Source: Sulfuritalea sp.
Lineage (GTDB): Bacteria > Pseudomonadota > Gammaproteobacteria > Burkholderiales > Rhodocyclaceae
DNA length: 34,596 bases
NCBI GenBank assembly: GCA_030696505.1
Contig: JAUYSD010000268.1
Coordinates: 1 to 34,596 of the forward strand
Direction of reading: 5' to 3'
The translations under genes were made by a program, and so were the position numbers. The notes beneath the pieces are model-generated. The model was not told where the DNA came from. It did no database searches and saw only the letters and a program-made list of their open reading frames with translations. Below, in pieces: positions 1 to 8,278 of this stretch (its first letter is position 1; every line of letters begins with the position of its first letter).

Positions 1-1380
1 GCCGCAGCTCTCCAGCGCGCAGAACGCCATGGCGTAGCGCGCGAGCTGGGCCATGTCGGCGGTGTCGTCGTGCACCACGATGCCGCCGTGCCCGACCACG
101 CCACCGAAGGCGGCGTAGGTTTCGTAGTCGAGCGGTTCGTCCCAGCGCGATGCGGGCACGTAGGTCCCCAGCGGGCCGCCGACCTGAATCGCTTTCACCG
201 GTCGGCCGCTGCGCGTGCCACCGCCGAAGTCGAACACCAGCTCGCGCAGCGTGAGGCCAAAGGCTTTTTCGACCAGGCCACCGCGCAGGATGTTGCCCGC
301 CAGCTGAAAGGGCAGCGTGCCGCGCGAGCGCCCCATGCCGAAGTTTTTGTAGAAGTCCGCGCCACGCGCCAGGATCACCGGCACGCTGGCGAAGGTGATC
401 ACGTTGTTGATCACCGTCGGCCGCCCGAACAGACCGGAAACCGCCGGCAGCGGCGGCTTGGCGCGCACGATGCCGCGCCGGCCTTCGAGGCTTTCCAGCA
501 GCGCGGTTTCCTCGCCGCAGACATAGGAACCGGCGCCCTTGCGCACTTCGATCTTGAACTCGCCGAGAAAGTCCCCGGTCCCGGCCAGCGCGGCTTCGAG
601 CGCCGCGACCGCGTGCGGATATTCGGAGCGGACGTAGATGTAGCCCTGCGCGGCGCCGACCGCCAGGCCGGCGATGGCCATGCCTTCGAGCAGGCAGAAG
701 GGATCGCCCTCCATCAGCATGCGGTCGGAAAAGGTGCCGGAATCGCCCTCGTCGGCATTGCAGACGATGTATTTCTGCGCCGCGGCGGTGTCGAGCACGG
801 TGCGCCATTTGATGCCGGCCGGAAAGGCCGCGCCGCCGCGGCCGCGCAAGCCGGATTCGCTCACCGCAGCGACGATTGCGGCCGGTGCCATGGCCCGCGC
901 CCGACGCAGGCCCTCGCCGCCGCCGCAGGCGATGTAGTCCACCAGCGAACGCGGATCGACAACCCCGATGCGCCGGCAGGCCAGGCGCTGCTGGCGCGCC
1001 AGCCAGGGAATTTCGTCCGTCGCCCCAAGGCACAGCGCATGGGCACCGCCGGTCAGGAATCCCGCGGCAAAGAGTCCGGGCACGTCTTGCGCCGCGACCG
1101 GGCCATAGGCGATGCGACCTTGCGCCGTGGCCACCTCGACCAGCGGCTCCAGCCAGACCATGCCGCGTGTACCGTTGCGCACCAAGCGAATGGCGATGCC
1201 GCGCCGCGCCGCTTGCTGCGCGATAGCGACGGCCACGGCGTCGGCGCCCAAGGCCAGCGCCGCGGCGTCGGCCGGGACGAAGATCGTGGTTCTCGTGACC
1301 GCCTTGCCTGCCCCGCGCACCCGCGGCAGGGTCGAGGTCGACTCGCCCGCGGACTCCGCGGTGAGGGTTTCCACCTTCAC
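1..1380 (-). CDS. fdsB: NAD-dependent formate dehydrogenase beta subunit FdsB (3' part missing)
   Basis: This is a NuoF-like flavoprotein subunit that passes electrons from formate oxidation to NAD+ in the soluble molybdenum formate dehydrogenase FdsABG. The first 460 residues are present. The N-terminal ~120 residues resemble a thioredoxin-like domain, with RNGTRGMVWLEP where a 2Fe-2S domain would carry cysteines. The FMN/NADH domain follows, with GLRGRGGAAFPAG near residue 165 and YVCGEETALLESLEG near residue 285. The window ends in ALESCG, the first cysteine of the 4Fe-4S site. The start is a GTG that overlaps the fdsG stop (GTGA) and has GGAGG 7 nt upstream. The ORF track missed it because it runs off the edge. 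The order fdsG-fdsB points to FdsGBA rather than complex I. The catalytic subunit fdsA should lie just outside the window. Confidence 0.9.
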   Translation of the reverse strand, partial: MKVETLTAESAGESTSTLPRVRGAGKAVTRTTIFVPADAAALALGADAVAVAIAQQAARRGIAIRLVRNGTRGMVWLEPLVEVATAQGRIAYGPVAAQDVPGLFAAGFLTGGAHALCLGATDEIPWLARQQRLACRRIGVVDPRSLVDYIACGGGEGLRRARAMAPAAIVAAVSESGLRGRGGAAFPAGIKWRTVLDTAAAQKYIVCNADEGDSGTFSDRMLMEGDPFCLLEGMAIAGLAVGAAQGYIYVRSEYPHAVAALEAALAGTGDFLGEFKIEVRKGAGSYVCGEETALLESLEGRRGIVRAKPPLPAVSGLFGRPTVINNVITFASVPVILARGADFYKNFGMGRSRGTLPFQLAGNILRGGLVEKAFGLTLRELVFDFGGGTRSGRPVKAIQVGGPLGTYVPASRWDEPLDYETYAAFGGVVGHGGIVVHDDTADMAQLARYAMAFCALESCG

Positions 1381-1820
1381 GTTGCGGCCTCCAGCGCCTC
1401 GATCAGCGCGTCGAATTTTTCGGGCGTGACCTGCGCATGCAGCGTCGTCTCGTCGATCTGCAGCGAGGGACCGCAGGCGCAAAGCCCCAGGCAATACACG
1501 GGTTCCAGCGTCAGCCCGCTGCCGGCCAGCCGCGTCCGCGCATGCTCGGCCAGGGCCTGGCCGCCCACCGCCTGGCAGGCCTCGGCGCAGCAGACGCGGA
1601 CCACGTGACGACCCGGCGCAGTCTGGCGGAAGTGGGCGTAGTAGCTGATCACGCCATGAACTTCGGCGCGCGAGAGATTGAGCGCCCGCGCGATCAAGGG
1701 CACCGCCTCGGGCGGGATGAAGCCCAGCGCATCCTGGATCTCGTGCAGGATCGGCAGCAGCGCGCCGGGCCGCAGCCGGTGCGCCTCGATGATGGGTGCG
1801 ACGGTGGCAAGGCTTTCCAT
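1377..1820 (-). CDS. fdsG: NAD-dependent formate dehydrogenase gamma subunit FdsG (NuoE-like 2Fe-2S)
   Basis: This 147-aa protein has a NuoE/HoxE-type thioredoxin-like ferredoxin fold and supplies a 2Fe-2S cluster to the diaphorase part of formate dehydrogenase. An N-terminal helical segment (about 1-60) precedes the cluster ligands CCAEAC (C-x4-C, near residue 77) and YCLGLCACGPS (C-x3-C, near residue 113). The length fits FdsG. It is the first structural gene of the operon, lies 52 bp downstream of the co-directional LysR gene, and overlaps fdsB by 4 nt, implying translational coupling. A complex I NuoE is the alternative, but no nuo genes adjoin and a LysR gene does. Confidence 0.9.
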   Translation of the reverse strand: MESLATVAPIIEAHRLRPGALLPILHEIQDALGFIPPEAVPLIARALNLSRAEVHGVISYYAHFRQTAPGRHVVRVCCAEACQAVGGQALAEHARTRLAGSGLTLEPVYCLGLCACGPSLQIDETTLHAQVTPEKFDALIEALEAAT

Positions 1821-1872
1821 GCCGCTTTGTACTCCGCCCGCGGCGAAAGCGAAAGCGGGAAAAACCGAAGGC

Positions 1873-2775
1873 CTATGCGGGTTTTTCGAAGGCCTCGGCC
1901 AGCGCCCGCGCCTCGGCGATCAGCGTGGCCACCATGGGCGGCTGCGGTTCGCGCGCCAGCGTCACCAGCCCCGTCGCCCAATCGACCGCCGGCTCGACCA
2001 GCTCGATCGCGACCACCCCGGGCGGCGTGCCGACCTGCTCCAGCACGCTGCGCGGCACGATCGACGACCAGTGGCCGGAACCGACATGGGCCAGGATGCT
2101 GACGATGGAATTGGTCTCCAGCATCGGCGTGACGCCAGCGCCAACTCTTGCGAACACCGCGTCGATGGTCTTGCGGTTCTGCATGTCGGGCGTCAGCAGG
2201 CATAGCGGCACCGTCGCCGCCTCGGCCCAGCGCACCGCCTCGCGCCCGGCGAAGCGGCCGGCGGCGCCGGTCAGCAGCACGTGGCGCTCGCGCCAGATCG
2301 GCACGATGTCGAAACCGGGAACTTGCGCCGATTCGACATAGACGATGCCGGCGTCGAGTTCGAAGCGGCGCAGGCGGCCCAGGATTTCGTCGGTGGCGAG
2401 CGACAGCACCTCGGCCGTGACCCGCGCATGGCGCCGCGCGAAGGAGGCGGTCAGCGCCGCGACCACGGTCAGCGCGGTCGGTATCACGCCCAGCCGCAGG
2501 CGGCCGGTGAGGCCGTCGCGCAAGCTGGCCAGTTCCTGCTTGAGACCCTCGGCGCTGGCCGCCATGCGCTGCGCGTACTCGACCACGCTGCGCCCCTCCG
2601 GCGTCAGTCCGGCGAACTGCTGGCCGCGCTCGACCACGGCGACGCCGAGTTCGGTTTCGAGATCGCGGATCGCCGCCGAGAGCGTAGACGGCGAGACGTG
2701 GCAGGACGCCGCGGCGCGACCGAAATGCTTTTCGCGCGCCAGGGCGATCAGGTAGAGGTATTTGCGGGAAATCAT
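1873..2775 (-). CDS. LysR-family regulator, probable formate dehydrogenase regulator (FdsR type)
   Basis: This is a 300-aa LysR-type transcriptional regulator. The winged helix-turn-helix occupies about residues 1-60 (KHFGRAAASCHVSPSTLSAA is the recognition region), and the rest is the periplasmic-binding-protein-like effector domain. It lies directly upstream of fdsG in the same orientation, so it may be co-transcribed with the operon it probably controls. The family usually binds the intergenic region upstream of its own gene. Here that 118-bp gap is shared with the divergent flavoprotein/TPP unit, so one regulator could control both. The inducer is unknown; formate is the obvious guess from context. 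Confidence 0.85.
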   Translation of the reverse strand: MISRKYLYLIALAREKHFGRAAASCHVSPSTLSAAIRDLETELGVAVVERGQQFAGLTPEGRSVVEYAQRMAASAEGLKQELASLRDGLTGRLRLGVIPTALTVVAALTASFARRHARVTAEVLSLATDEILGRLRRFELDAGIVYVESAQVPGFDIVPIWRERHVLLTGAAGRFAGREAVRWAEAATVPLCLLTPDMQNRKTIDAVFARVGAGVTPMLETNSIVSILAHVGSGHWSSIVPRSVLEQVGTPPGVVAIELVEPAVDWATGLVTLAREPQPPMVATLIAEARALAEAFEKPA

Positions 2776-2893
2776 CGGGCCGCGCCATGTCCTTGGACGA
2801 TCGCCAATCTTCGCACTTTCGCCGGGTTCCTGGCAGAGGCCTGCCGCAAAGCCGGTTTCCGGCTACACTTCGGCAAAAAATCGGGAGGGCGAC
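2776..2893. promoter_or_regulatory. Divergent promoter region between the LysR gene and the flavoprotein gene
   Basis: This 118-bp gap serves two divergent units. It contains an inverted repeat GGCAG-aggc-CTGCC (2832-2845), a possible operator. A second small dyad GCCGG-ttt-CCGGC (2851-2863) is followed by TACACT (2864-2869), which could be a -10 for the rightward unit with CTGCCG 17 nt upstream. The match to sigma-70 consensus is only moderate. A ribosome-binding GGGAGG precedes the GTG at 2894. Confidence 0.4.
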
Positions 2894-4492
2894 GTGAGCG
2901 AGGTCATCGTCATCGGCGGCGGAATTGCGGGTATCTGCGCCGCGCTGGAACTGCTCGACGCCGGACGCCGGGTGCTGCTGCTGGAGCGCGACACGGCGGA
3001 CAACTTCGGCGGCCTGGCGAAGGAAAGCTTCGGCGGCATCTTCCTGGTCGGCACCCCGGAGCAGCGTCGCGCCGGCATCCGCGACACGCCCGAACTGGCC
3101 CTGGCCGACTGGCAGGCCTTCGGCGAACTCGATCCGCATGACCGCTGGCCCTGTGCCTGGGCCGAGGCCTATGTGCAGCGCTGCCACGACGAGGTCGGGG
3201 TCTGGCTGCGCGAGCGCGGCGTCGGCTTCCTGCCCGCGCCGCACTGGGTCGAGCGCGGTCTCTACACGCCGGGCAATTCCGTGCCGCGCTTCCATATCGT
3301 CTGGGGCACCGGACGCGAACTGGCGTTGCGCCTGATCGACACATTGGAGCAGCATCCGCGCCGTGCGAACCTGCAGATCCGTTTCGGCCAGCGCGTTGAG
3401 GCGCTATTGACCGCGAATGGCGCCGTGACCGGCTGCCGCGGCGTCGGCGAGCAAGACCAGAAGCCTTTCGAGTTCACCGCCGGCAGCGTGATCGTCGCCG
3501 CCGGCGGCTTCAACGGCAATATCGAACGCGTGCGCCAGCACTGGCACCGCGACTGGGGCACGCCGCCGCCGGTGATCCTCAACGGTTCGCACCGCTATGC
3601 CGACGGCCGGCTGCACGACGCGGTCGGCACGGTCGGCGGCCAGCTCACGCATCTCAACGCGATGTGGAACTATGCCGCCGGCGTGCATCATCCGCGACCG
3701 AGGAAGCCCGGCCACGGCCTCTCGCTGGTGCCGCCGCGCTCGGCACTGTGGCTGGACTGGCGCGGCGACCGCATCGGCCCGATGCCGCTGGTGACGGGCT
3801 TCGACACGCGCGACCTGGTGGCCCGGGTCTGCGCCCAGGAGCGGCAGTATTCCTGGCAATTGATGAACCGGCGCATCGCGCTGAAGGAACTCGCGGTATC
3901 CGGCGCCGAATACAACCCGTCGATCCGCGACAAGAAAAAGTTCGCCTTCCTGCGCGACCTGCTGTTCGGCAATCGATGGCTTTACGACGAGATGACCGGC
4001 AACTGCGAGGACTTCGTGGTCGCCCGCGACCTGCCGGAGCTGGTGGCGAAGATGAATGCGCTGCAAGGCGACGACGCGGTGAGCCTCGCCGCCGTGCATG
4101 CGGCCACCGCGGCCTACGACGCGCAGATCGACCGCGGCCAGGGCCTGCACAATGACGAGCAGCTGCGCCGCATCGCCTACCTGCGGCGCTGGAAGGGCGA
4201 CCGCATCCGTACCTGCAAGTTCCAGAAAATCCTCGACCCGCAGGCCGGACCACTGCTCGCGGTGCGCGAATTCATCATCAGCCGCAAGAGCCTGGGCGGC
4301 ATCCAGACCGATCTGCACAGCCGCGTGCTGGACCACGCCGGACAGCCGATACCCGGGCTGTATGCGGCGGGCGAGGCCGCCGGCTTCGGCGGCGGCGGCA
4401 TGCACGGCCTGCGCGCGCTGGAAGGCAGCTTCCTCGGCGGCTGCATCCTCAGCGGCCGCATCGCCGGCCAGGCCGCGGCGGCATGCACCTGA
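2894..4492 (+). CDS. FAD-binding dehydrogenase of the fumarate reductase/3-ketosteroid dehydrogenase superfamily
   Basis: The product is 532 aa. An N-terminal dinucleotide-binding fold is clear (VIVIGGGIAGICAALELL, then LLLERD), and the family signature GGLAKESFGGIFLVGTPEQRR follows. A second FAD contact GSVIVAAGGFNGN is near residue 200, and the C-terminal FAD site GLYAAGEAAGFGGGGMHG comes before residue 515. It resembles the standalone FAD-binding dehydrogenase family found in actinobacteria and proteobacteria, related to flavocytochrome c fumarate reductases and KstD. The substrate is not known. I chose GTG 2894 rather than the track's 2762 because it has GGGAGG 5 nt upstream, begins exactly at the Rossmann strand, and does not run into the LysR gene. 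The TPP enzyme gene follows after 22 bp, so the two are probably one operon. Confidence 0.82.
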   Translation: MSEVIVIGGGIAGICAALELLDAGRRVLLLERDTADNFGGLAKESFGGIFLVGTPEQRRAGIRDTPELALADWQAFGELDPHDRWPCAWAEAYVQRCHDEVGVWLRERGVGFLPAPHWVERGLYTPGNSVPRFHIVWGTGRELALRLIDTLEQHPRRANLQIRFGQRVEALLTANGAVTGCRGVGEQDQKPFEFTAGSVIVAAGGFNGNIERVRQHWHRDWGTPPPVILNGSHRYADGRLHDAVGTVGGQLTHLNAMWNYAAGVHHPRPRKPGHGLSLVPPRSALWLDWRGDRIGPMPLVTGFDTRDLVARVCAQERQYSWQLMNRRIALKELAVSGAEYNPSIRDKKKFAFLRDLLFGNRWLYDEMTGNCEDFVVARDLPELVAKMNALQGDDAVSLAAVHAATAAYDAQIDRGQGLHNDEQLRRIAYLRRWKGDRIRTCKFQKILDPQAGPLLAVREFIISRKSLGGIQTDLHSRVLDHAGQPIPGLYAAGEAAGFGGGGMHGLRALEGSFLGGCILSGRIAGQAAAACT

Positions 4493-4514
4493 ACACTGTC
4501 TGGGAGAAACCTGA

Positions 4515-6248
4515 ATGAAAAGAACCGGCGCCTGGATCGCGGTGCGAGCGCTCGAAGCCCTCGGCATCAAATACACCTTCGGCATACCCGGGGTGCACAA
4601 CACCGAGCTGTACGACGAGCTCAACAGTTCGGAACAGATCACGCCGGTGCTGGTGACCCACGAAGGCGGCGCATCCTTCATGGCCGACGGCATGAGTCGC
4701 ACCTCGAACCTGACCGGCACCCTGGTCATCGTTCCCGCCGCCGGTGCCACCCATGCCGCCAGCGGCATCGGCGAGGCCTTCCTCGACGGCATTCCGATGC
4801 TGGTGATCTGCGGCGGCATACGCACCGACCTCGACAAGTCCTATCAGTTGCACGAACTCGATCAGCACGCCTTCCTCAAGCCCCTGACCAAGGCCACCTT
4901 CCTCGTCACCACGCACGCCGAGATCGTGCCGACGCTGTTCCAGGCCTGGGAGATCGCCCACTCCGGCGAGCCGGGCCCGGTCTTCGTCGAAATCCCGGTG
5001 AACCTGCAGATGTTTCCCGGCGAGGTCGGCGAAATGCCCAGCCGGCCGGTGATCGCCGCGCGGCAGCGGGCGACGGCCAGCGACATCCGGCGCGCGGCGG
5101 AAATGCTGCTCGCCGCCGCGCATCCGGCCCTGTTCATCGGCTGGGGTGCGCGCGATGCCTGCGCGCAGACCCGTGCCATCGCCGAGTTCCTCCAGGCGCC
5201 GGTGGCGACCACGCTGCAGGGCCTGTCGGTATTCTCCGCCGCCCATCCGCTGCACACCGGTTTCGGTTTTGGCCTGGCAGCGGTGCCGGCGGCGCGCAAC
5301 GCCTTTGCCGACTGCGACTGCATGCTCGCGGTGGGCACCCGCTTTGCCGAAATCGCCACCGGCAGCTTCGGCGTCACGGTGCCGCAAAACCTGATCCACG
5401 CCGATATCAATCCCGCGGTATTCGGTGCCAACTATCCGGCTACGGTGGCCCTCGAAGGCGACGCGGCCGCGGTGCTCGACCTGCTGCTGGAGGAACTGCG
5501 GCAACTCGGTGCCGCGCGCCCGGCGAATGCCGAACTGCAGCAGCGCATCGCCCGCGACAAGCAGGCCTACAACGAGGAATGGCTGCGCCACGACAGCGGC
5601 GCCAAGGTCAACCCGGCCGTGTTCTTCAATGCGCTGCGCGCAGCAATGCCCGACGATGCGATCGCCGTGGTCGACGACGGCAACCACACCTACCTGACCG
5701 CCGAACTGTTCCCGGTGCGACAAAGCAAGGCGCTGATCGTGCCGACCGATTTCAACAGCATGGGCTACGCGGTGCCAGCCGCCATCGGCGCCAAACTGGC
5801 CAACCCCGAGCGCGAAGTGTTCGCCATTGTCGGCGACGGCGCCTTCACCATGACCTGCATGGAAATCGTCTCGGCGACACGGCTCGGCCTCGGCCTGGTG
5901 TACTACGTGTTCCACGACGGCGAGCTGTCGCAGATCGCCCAGGCGCAGCAGATTCCCTTCAATCGCAAGCCCTGCACGACTCTCGGCGCGATCGACTTCA
6001 GCGGCGTGGCCATCGCCACCGGCGCCGAATATATCCGCGTCGCCGCCAACGCGGAGGTAGCCGCGGCCATCGCGCGCGCCCGCGAATTCGCCGCTGCCGA
6101 CCGGCCGGTGATCGTCGACCTGATCATGGACTACTCGAAGCGCACGGCCTTCACCCAGGGCGCGGTGAAGACCAACTTCAAGCGCCTGCCGCTGGCCCAG
6201 CGCCTGCGCATGGTGGCCCGCGCGGTGAAGCGCAAGATCACCGGCTGA
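4515..6248 (+). CDS. Thiamine diphosphate-dependent enzyme, acetolactate synthase-like, substrate unknown
   Basis: This 577-aa protein has the three-domain ThDP layout. The PYR domain has the catalytic glutamate in THEGGASFMADG (~residue 51). A central FAD/nucleotide-type domain spans about 190-340, and the PP domain has GDGAFTMTCMEIVSATRLGL (~residue 440). The second half of the diphosphate motif reads FHDGELSQ where most relatives have NN or ND. It differs from the housekeeping IlvB elsewhere in this window, and no regulatory small subunit gene is nearby, so biosynthetic acetolactate synthase is unlikely. A carboligase, decarboxylase or lyase acting on a 2-oxo or 2-hydroxy compound fits. 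It lies 22 bp after the flavin dehydrogenase with GGGAGA as ribosome-binding site, and ends 7 bp from the convergent eamA-type gene. Confidence 0.8.
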   Translation: MKRTGAWIAVRALEALGIKYTFGIPGVHNTELYDELNSSEQITPVLVTHEGGASFMADGMSRTSNLTGTLVIVPAAGATHAASGIGEAFLDGIPMLVICGGIRTDLDKSYQLHELDQHAFLKPLTKATFLVTTHAEIVPTLFQAWEIAHSGEPGPVFVEIPVNLQMFPGEVGEMPSRPVIAARQRATASDIRRAAEMLLAAAHPALFIGWGARDACAQTRAIAEFLQAPVATTLQGLSVFSAAHPLHTGFGFGLAAVPAARNAFADCDCMLAVGTRFAEIATGSFGVTVPQNLIHADINPAVFGANYPATVALEGDAAAVLDLLLEELRQLGAARPANAELQQRIARDKQAYNEEWLRHDSGAKVNPAVFFNALRAAMPDDAIAVVDDGNHTYLTAELFPVRQSKALIVPTDFNSMGYAVPAAIGAKLANPEREVFAIVGDGAFTMTCMEIVSATRLGLGLVYYVFHDGELSQIAQAQQIPFNRKPCTTLGAIDFSGVAIATGAEYIRVAANAEVAAAIARAREFAAADRPVIVDLIMDYSKRTAFTQGAVKTNFKRLPLAQRLRMVARAVKRKITG

Positions 6249-6255
6249 CGCCGGT

Positions 6256-7119
6256 TCAGTCGGTGACGGCTGCGGTGTCGGTGCGCCGCGACAGCGCCGT
6301 GGCGAGGACGCCGCTGGCGACGATCAGGACCACGCCCAGCCAGCCCGACCAGGGCAGGGTTTCGCCCCACAGCAGCATGCCGAAGGCGCCGGAAAACACC
6401 ACCGTGCTGTAGGCCAGACTGGCCGAAACCAGCGTCTTGCCGCGTTTGTAGGCGGCGGTCATGCACAGTTGCGCCAGCACGCCGAAGCCGCCGACACCAA
6501 GCAGCAACAACCCGCCGCGCAGGTCGATGGCATGGAAGGGATTGGCCAGCAGCAGCCAGGGCAGACCGCCCAGCGCCGACAGGGCCGAAAAATAGAACAC
6601 CGTCCGCCATTCCGGTTCGCCCAGTTCGCCCAGGCGCCGCACGTTGAGATAGGCGATGCTGGAAATGATCCCGGAACCGAGACCGAAGGCCGCGCCCAGC
6701 CACTGGTCGCGAGCCAGCGTCGGCTGCAGCAGGAATACGACACCGACGAAACCCGCCGTCAGCACCGCGTAGAAGCCGCGCCGCACCGGTTCCTTGAGCC
6801 ACAGCACCAGCAGCAGGGCGAGGAACAGCGGCGAGGTGTAATTCAGCGTCACCGCCGCGGCCAGCGGGATCAGGCTGATCGCGTAGAAGTACATCACCAG
6901 CGAGACGAAGCCCGCCACGCCGCGCACGACATGGGTTCGCGCATGCGGCGTGGCCAGCGGCAGACGGCGCGCCAGGATGTAGCAACCGAGCAGCAGCGTG
7001 GCGATGAAGCCGCGCCAGAACACCAGTTCCGCGGCCGCGAACTGCGCCGCGCCGAGCTTGACGCAGACGCCCATGCAGGCGAACAGCAGGCTCGCGGCGA
7101 CCATCCAGAGTGACTGCAT
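6256..7119 (-). CDS. EamA/DMT-superfamily transporter, ten membrane segments
   Basis: The product is 287 aa and very hydrophobic, with two repeated EamA halves of about five helices each (about 1-135 and 145-280). Features include VKLGAAQFAAAELVFWRG in the first repeat and a short RRTDTAAVTD tail. The family exports or imports small metabolites at the inner membrane; this substrate cannot be told. The start at 7119 lies only 11 nt after a strong terminator-like hairpin and has no good ribosome-binding site, so expression probably depends on read-through from the Rieske gene or on an unseen promoter. The stop is 7 bp from the convergent TPP gene. Confidence 0.85.
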   Translation of the reverse strand: MQSLWMVAASLLFACMGVCVKLGAAQFAAAELVFWRGFIATLLLGCYILARRLPLATPHARTHVVRGVAGFVSLVMYFYAISLIPLAAAVTLNYTSPLFLALLLVLWLKEPVRRGFYAVLTAGFVGVVFLLQPTLARDQWLGAAFGLGSGIISSIAYLNVRRLGELGEPEWRTVFYFSALSALGGLPWLLLANPFHAIDLRGGLLLLGVGGFGVLAQLCMTAAYKRGKTLVSASLAYSTVVFSGAFGMLLWGETLPWSGWLGVVLIVASGVLATALSRRTDTAAVTD

Positions 7120-7130
7120 AAGGACAAAAT

Positions 7131-7165
7131 GAAACGGGCGCCGGCACTAGACCGGCGCCCGTTTC
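7131..7165 (-). terminator. Strong hairpin terminator after the Rieske oxygenase gene
   Basis: A perfect 14-bp stem GAAACGGGCGCCGG / CCGGCGCCCGTTTC encloses a 7-nt loop. Read on the minus strand it is followed by ATTTTG. It sits 12 nt after the Rieske stop and ends just before the EamA start, so it separates or attenuates the two genes. On the plus strand it lacks a T tract. Confidence 0.75.
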
Positions 7166-7177
7166 GGGTCTCCTCGA

Positions 7178-8278
7178 TCAGATGTGTTCGGCCAACACGC
7201 GCCGGTAAAACTCATGGAAGTGCTGCATGCCGTCTTCCATCGGCGACTGGTAGGGGCCGACTTCGTTGCGCCCCTGCTTGAGCAGGGCGCGGCGGCCGCG
7301 GTCCATGCGCTCGCCGATGTCGTCGTCCTCGATCGCCGTCTCCATGTAGGCGGCCTGCTCGGCCTTGATGAACTCGGGCTCGAACAGCGCGATGTCCTCG
7401 GGATAGTAGAACTCGACCACGTTCAGCGTGCGGTCCACGTCCTGCGGAATCAGGGTCGACACCACCAGCACGTGGGGATACCACTCGACCATGATGTTCG
7501 GATAATAGGTGAGCCAGATCGCGCCGTGCTTCGGCAATTCGCCGTTGTAGTAATCGAGCACCGCCTTGTGCCAGCGCTGATAGGTGGCCGAACCCGGTTT
7601 CGCCAGCGAGGTGACGCCAACCCGCTGCACCGAATACCAGTCACCGAACTGCCAGGTCAGGTCGTCGCAGGTAACGAAGCCGCCGAGTCCCGGGTGATAG
7701 GGCACGACGTGATAGTCCTCGAGATAGACCTCGATGAAGGTTTTCCAGTTGTAATTGCACTGGTGCAGTTCGACGTGATCGAGCTTGTAGCCGTCGAACT
7801 TGAGTTCGCTGCCGACCTTCATGCCGGCCAAGTCGGCGTTGGCCGAGCGCGGTCCCTTGAACAGCAGTCCCTGCCAGTTTTCCAGCTTCTGCTTGGCCAG
7901 GTTGAGACAGGGATTGGCCGGAAAATGCGGCGCACCGATCAGTTCGCCGCCGCTGTCGTAGGTCCAGCGATGGATCGGGCAGACGATGTTCTTCGCATTG
8001 CCTGTGCCTTGCAACATGATCGCCTGGCGATGGCGGCAGACATTGGACATTTCATAGCAGGCGTCGGACTGGCGCACCAGCAGGCGCGCATGATCGTGCC
8101 ATTCCTGCGAACGGTAGTCATGCACTGCGGGAATCATCAGTTCATGGCCGACATAGCCCGGGCCGGCGTCGAAGATCAGCTTTTTCTCCAGCTCGAAAAG
8201 CTTTTCGTCGAAATACCACGCAACCGGAAACTGCGATGCTCCCGGCGAGAGGAGCTTTCGCGAGCCAACTTCGGACAT
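7178..8278 (-). CDS. Rieske non-heme iron oxygenase, alpha-subunit type
   Basis: This 366-aa protein would hydroxylate or demethylate a small molecule using a separate reductase. The Rieske 2Fe-2S ligands are CRH (near residue 84) and CPIH 20 residues later. The mononuclear iron site is in NWKTFIEVYLEDYHVVPYH (near 200), with two histidines five apart and the bridging acidic residue before them. The C-terminal SRPBCC-type domain is intact. The start was moved from 8332 to ATG 8278 because it follows GGAGG by 9 nt and aligns with the normal N-terminus (SRKLLSPGASQFPVAWYF). No reductase or beta subunit gene is adjacent. I recall a Rieske gene beside xseB-ispA-dxs in other betaproteobacteria, which argues for a conserved, perhaps housekeeping role. 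The substrate is unknown. Confidence 0.85.
   Translation of the reverse strand: MSEVGSRKLLSPGASQFPVAWYFDEKLFELEKKLIFDAGPGYVGHELMIPAVHDYRSQEWHDHARLLVRQSDACYEMSNVCRHRQAIMLQGTGNAKNIVCPIHRWTYDSGGELIGAPHFPANPCLNLAKQKLENWQGLLFKGPRSANADLAGMKVGSELKFDGYKLDHVELHQCNYNWKTFIEVYLEDYHVVPYHPGLGGFVTCDDLTWQFGDWYSVQRVGVTSLAKPGSATYQRWHKAVLDYYNGELPKHGAIWLTYYPNIMVEWYPHVLVVSTLIPQDVDRTLNVVEFYYPEDIALFEPEFIKAEQAAYMETAIEDDDIGERMDRGRRALLKQGRNEVGPYQSPMEDGMQHFHEFYRRVLAEHI

Noticed and set aside
70-1608. 512-aa plus-strand ORF over the fds genes
   Set aside because: Antisense to fdsB/fdsG, which show clear NuoF/NuoE motifs; composition is the usual GC-rich shadow with many Arg/Ala/Gln and no family.
1694-3355. 553-aa minus-strand ORF across LysR and the flavoprotein
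   Set aside because: Out of frame with LysR and antisense to the flavoprotein; a shadow.
3404-5915. Long minus-strand ORFs (477 and 488 aa) opposite the flavoprotein and TPP genes
   Set aside because: Antisense of genes with strong cofactor motifs.
4515-6248. TPP enzyme as cyclohexane-1,2-dione hydrolase
   Set aside because: The known Azoarcus enzyme has a different N-terminus and diphosphate motif as I recall them; no specific match is visible.
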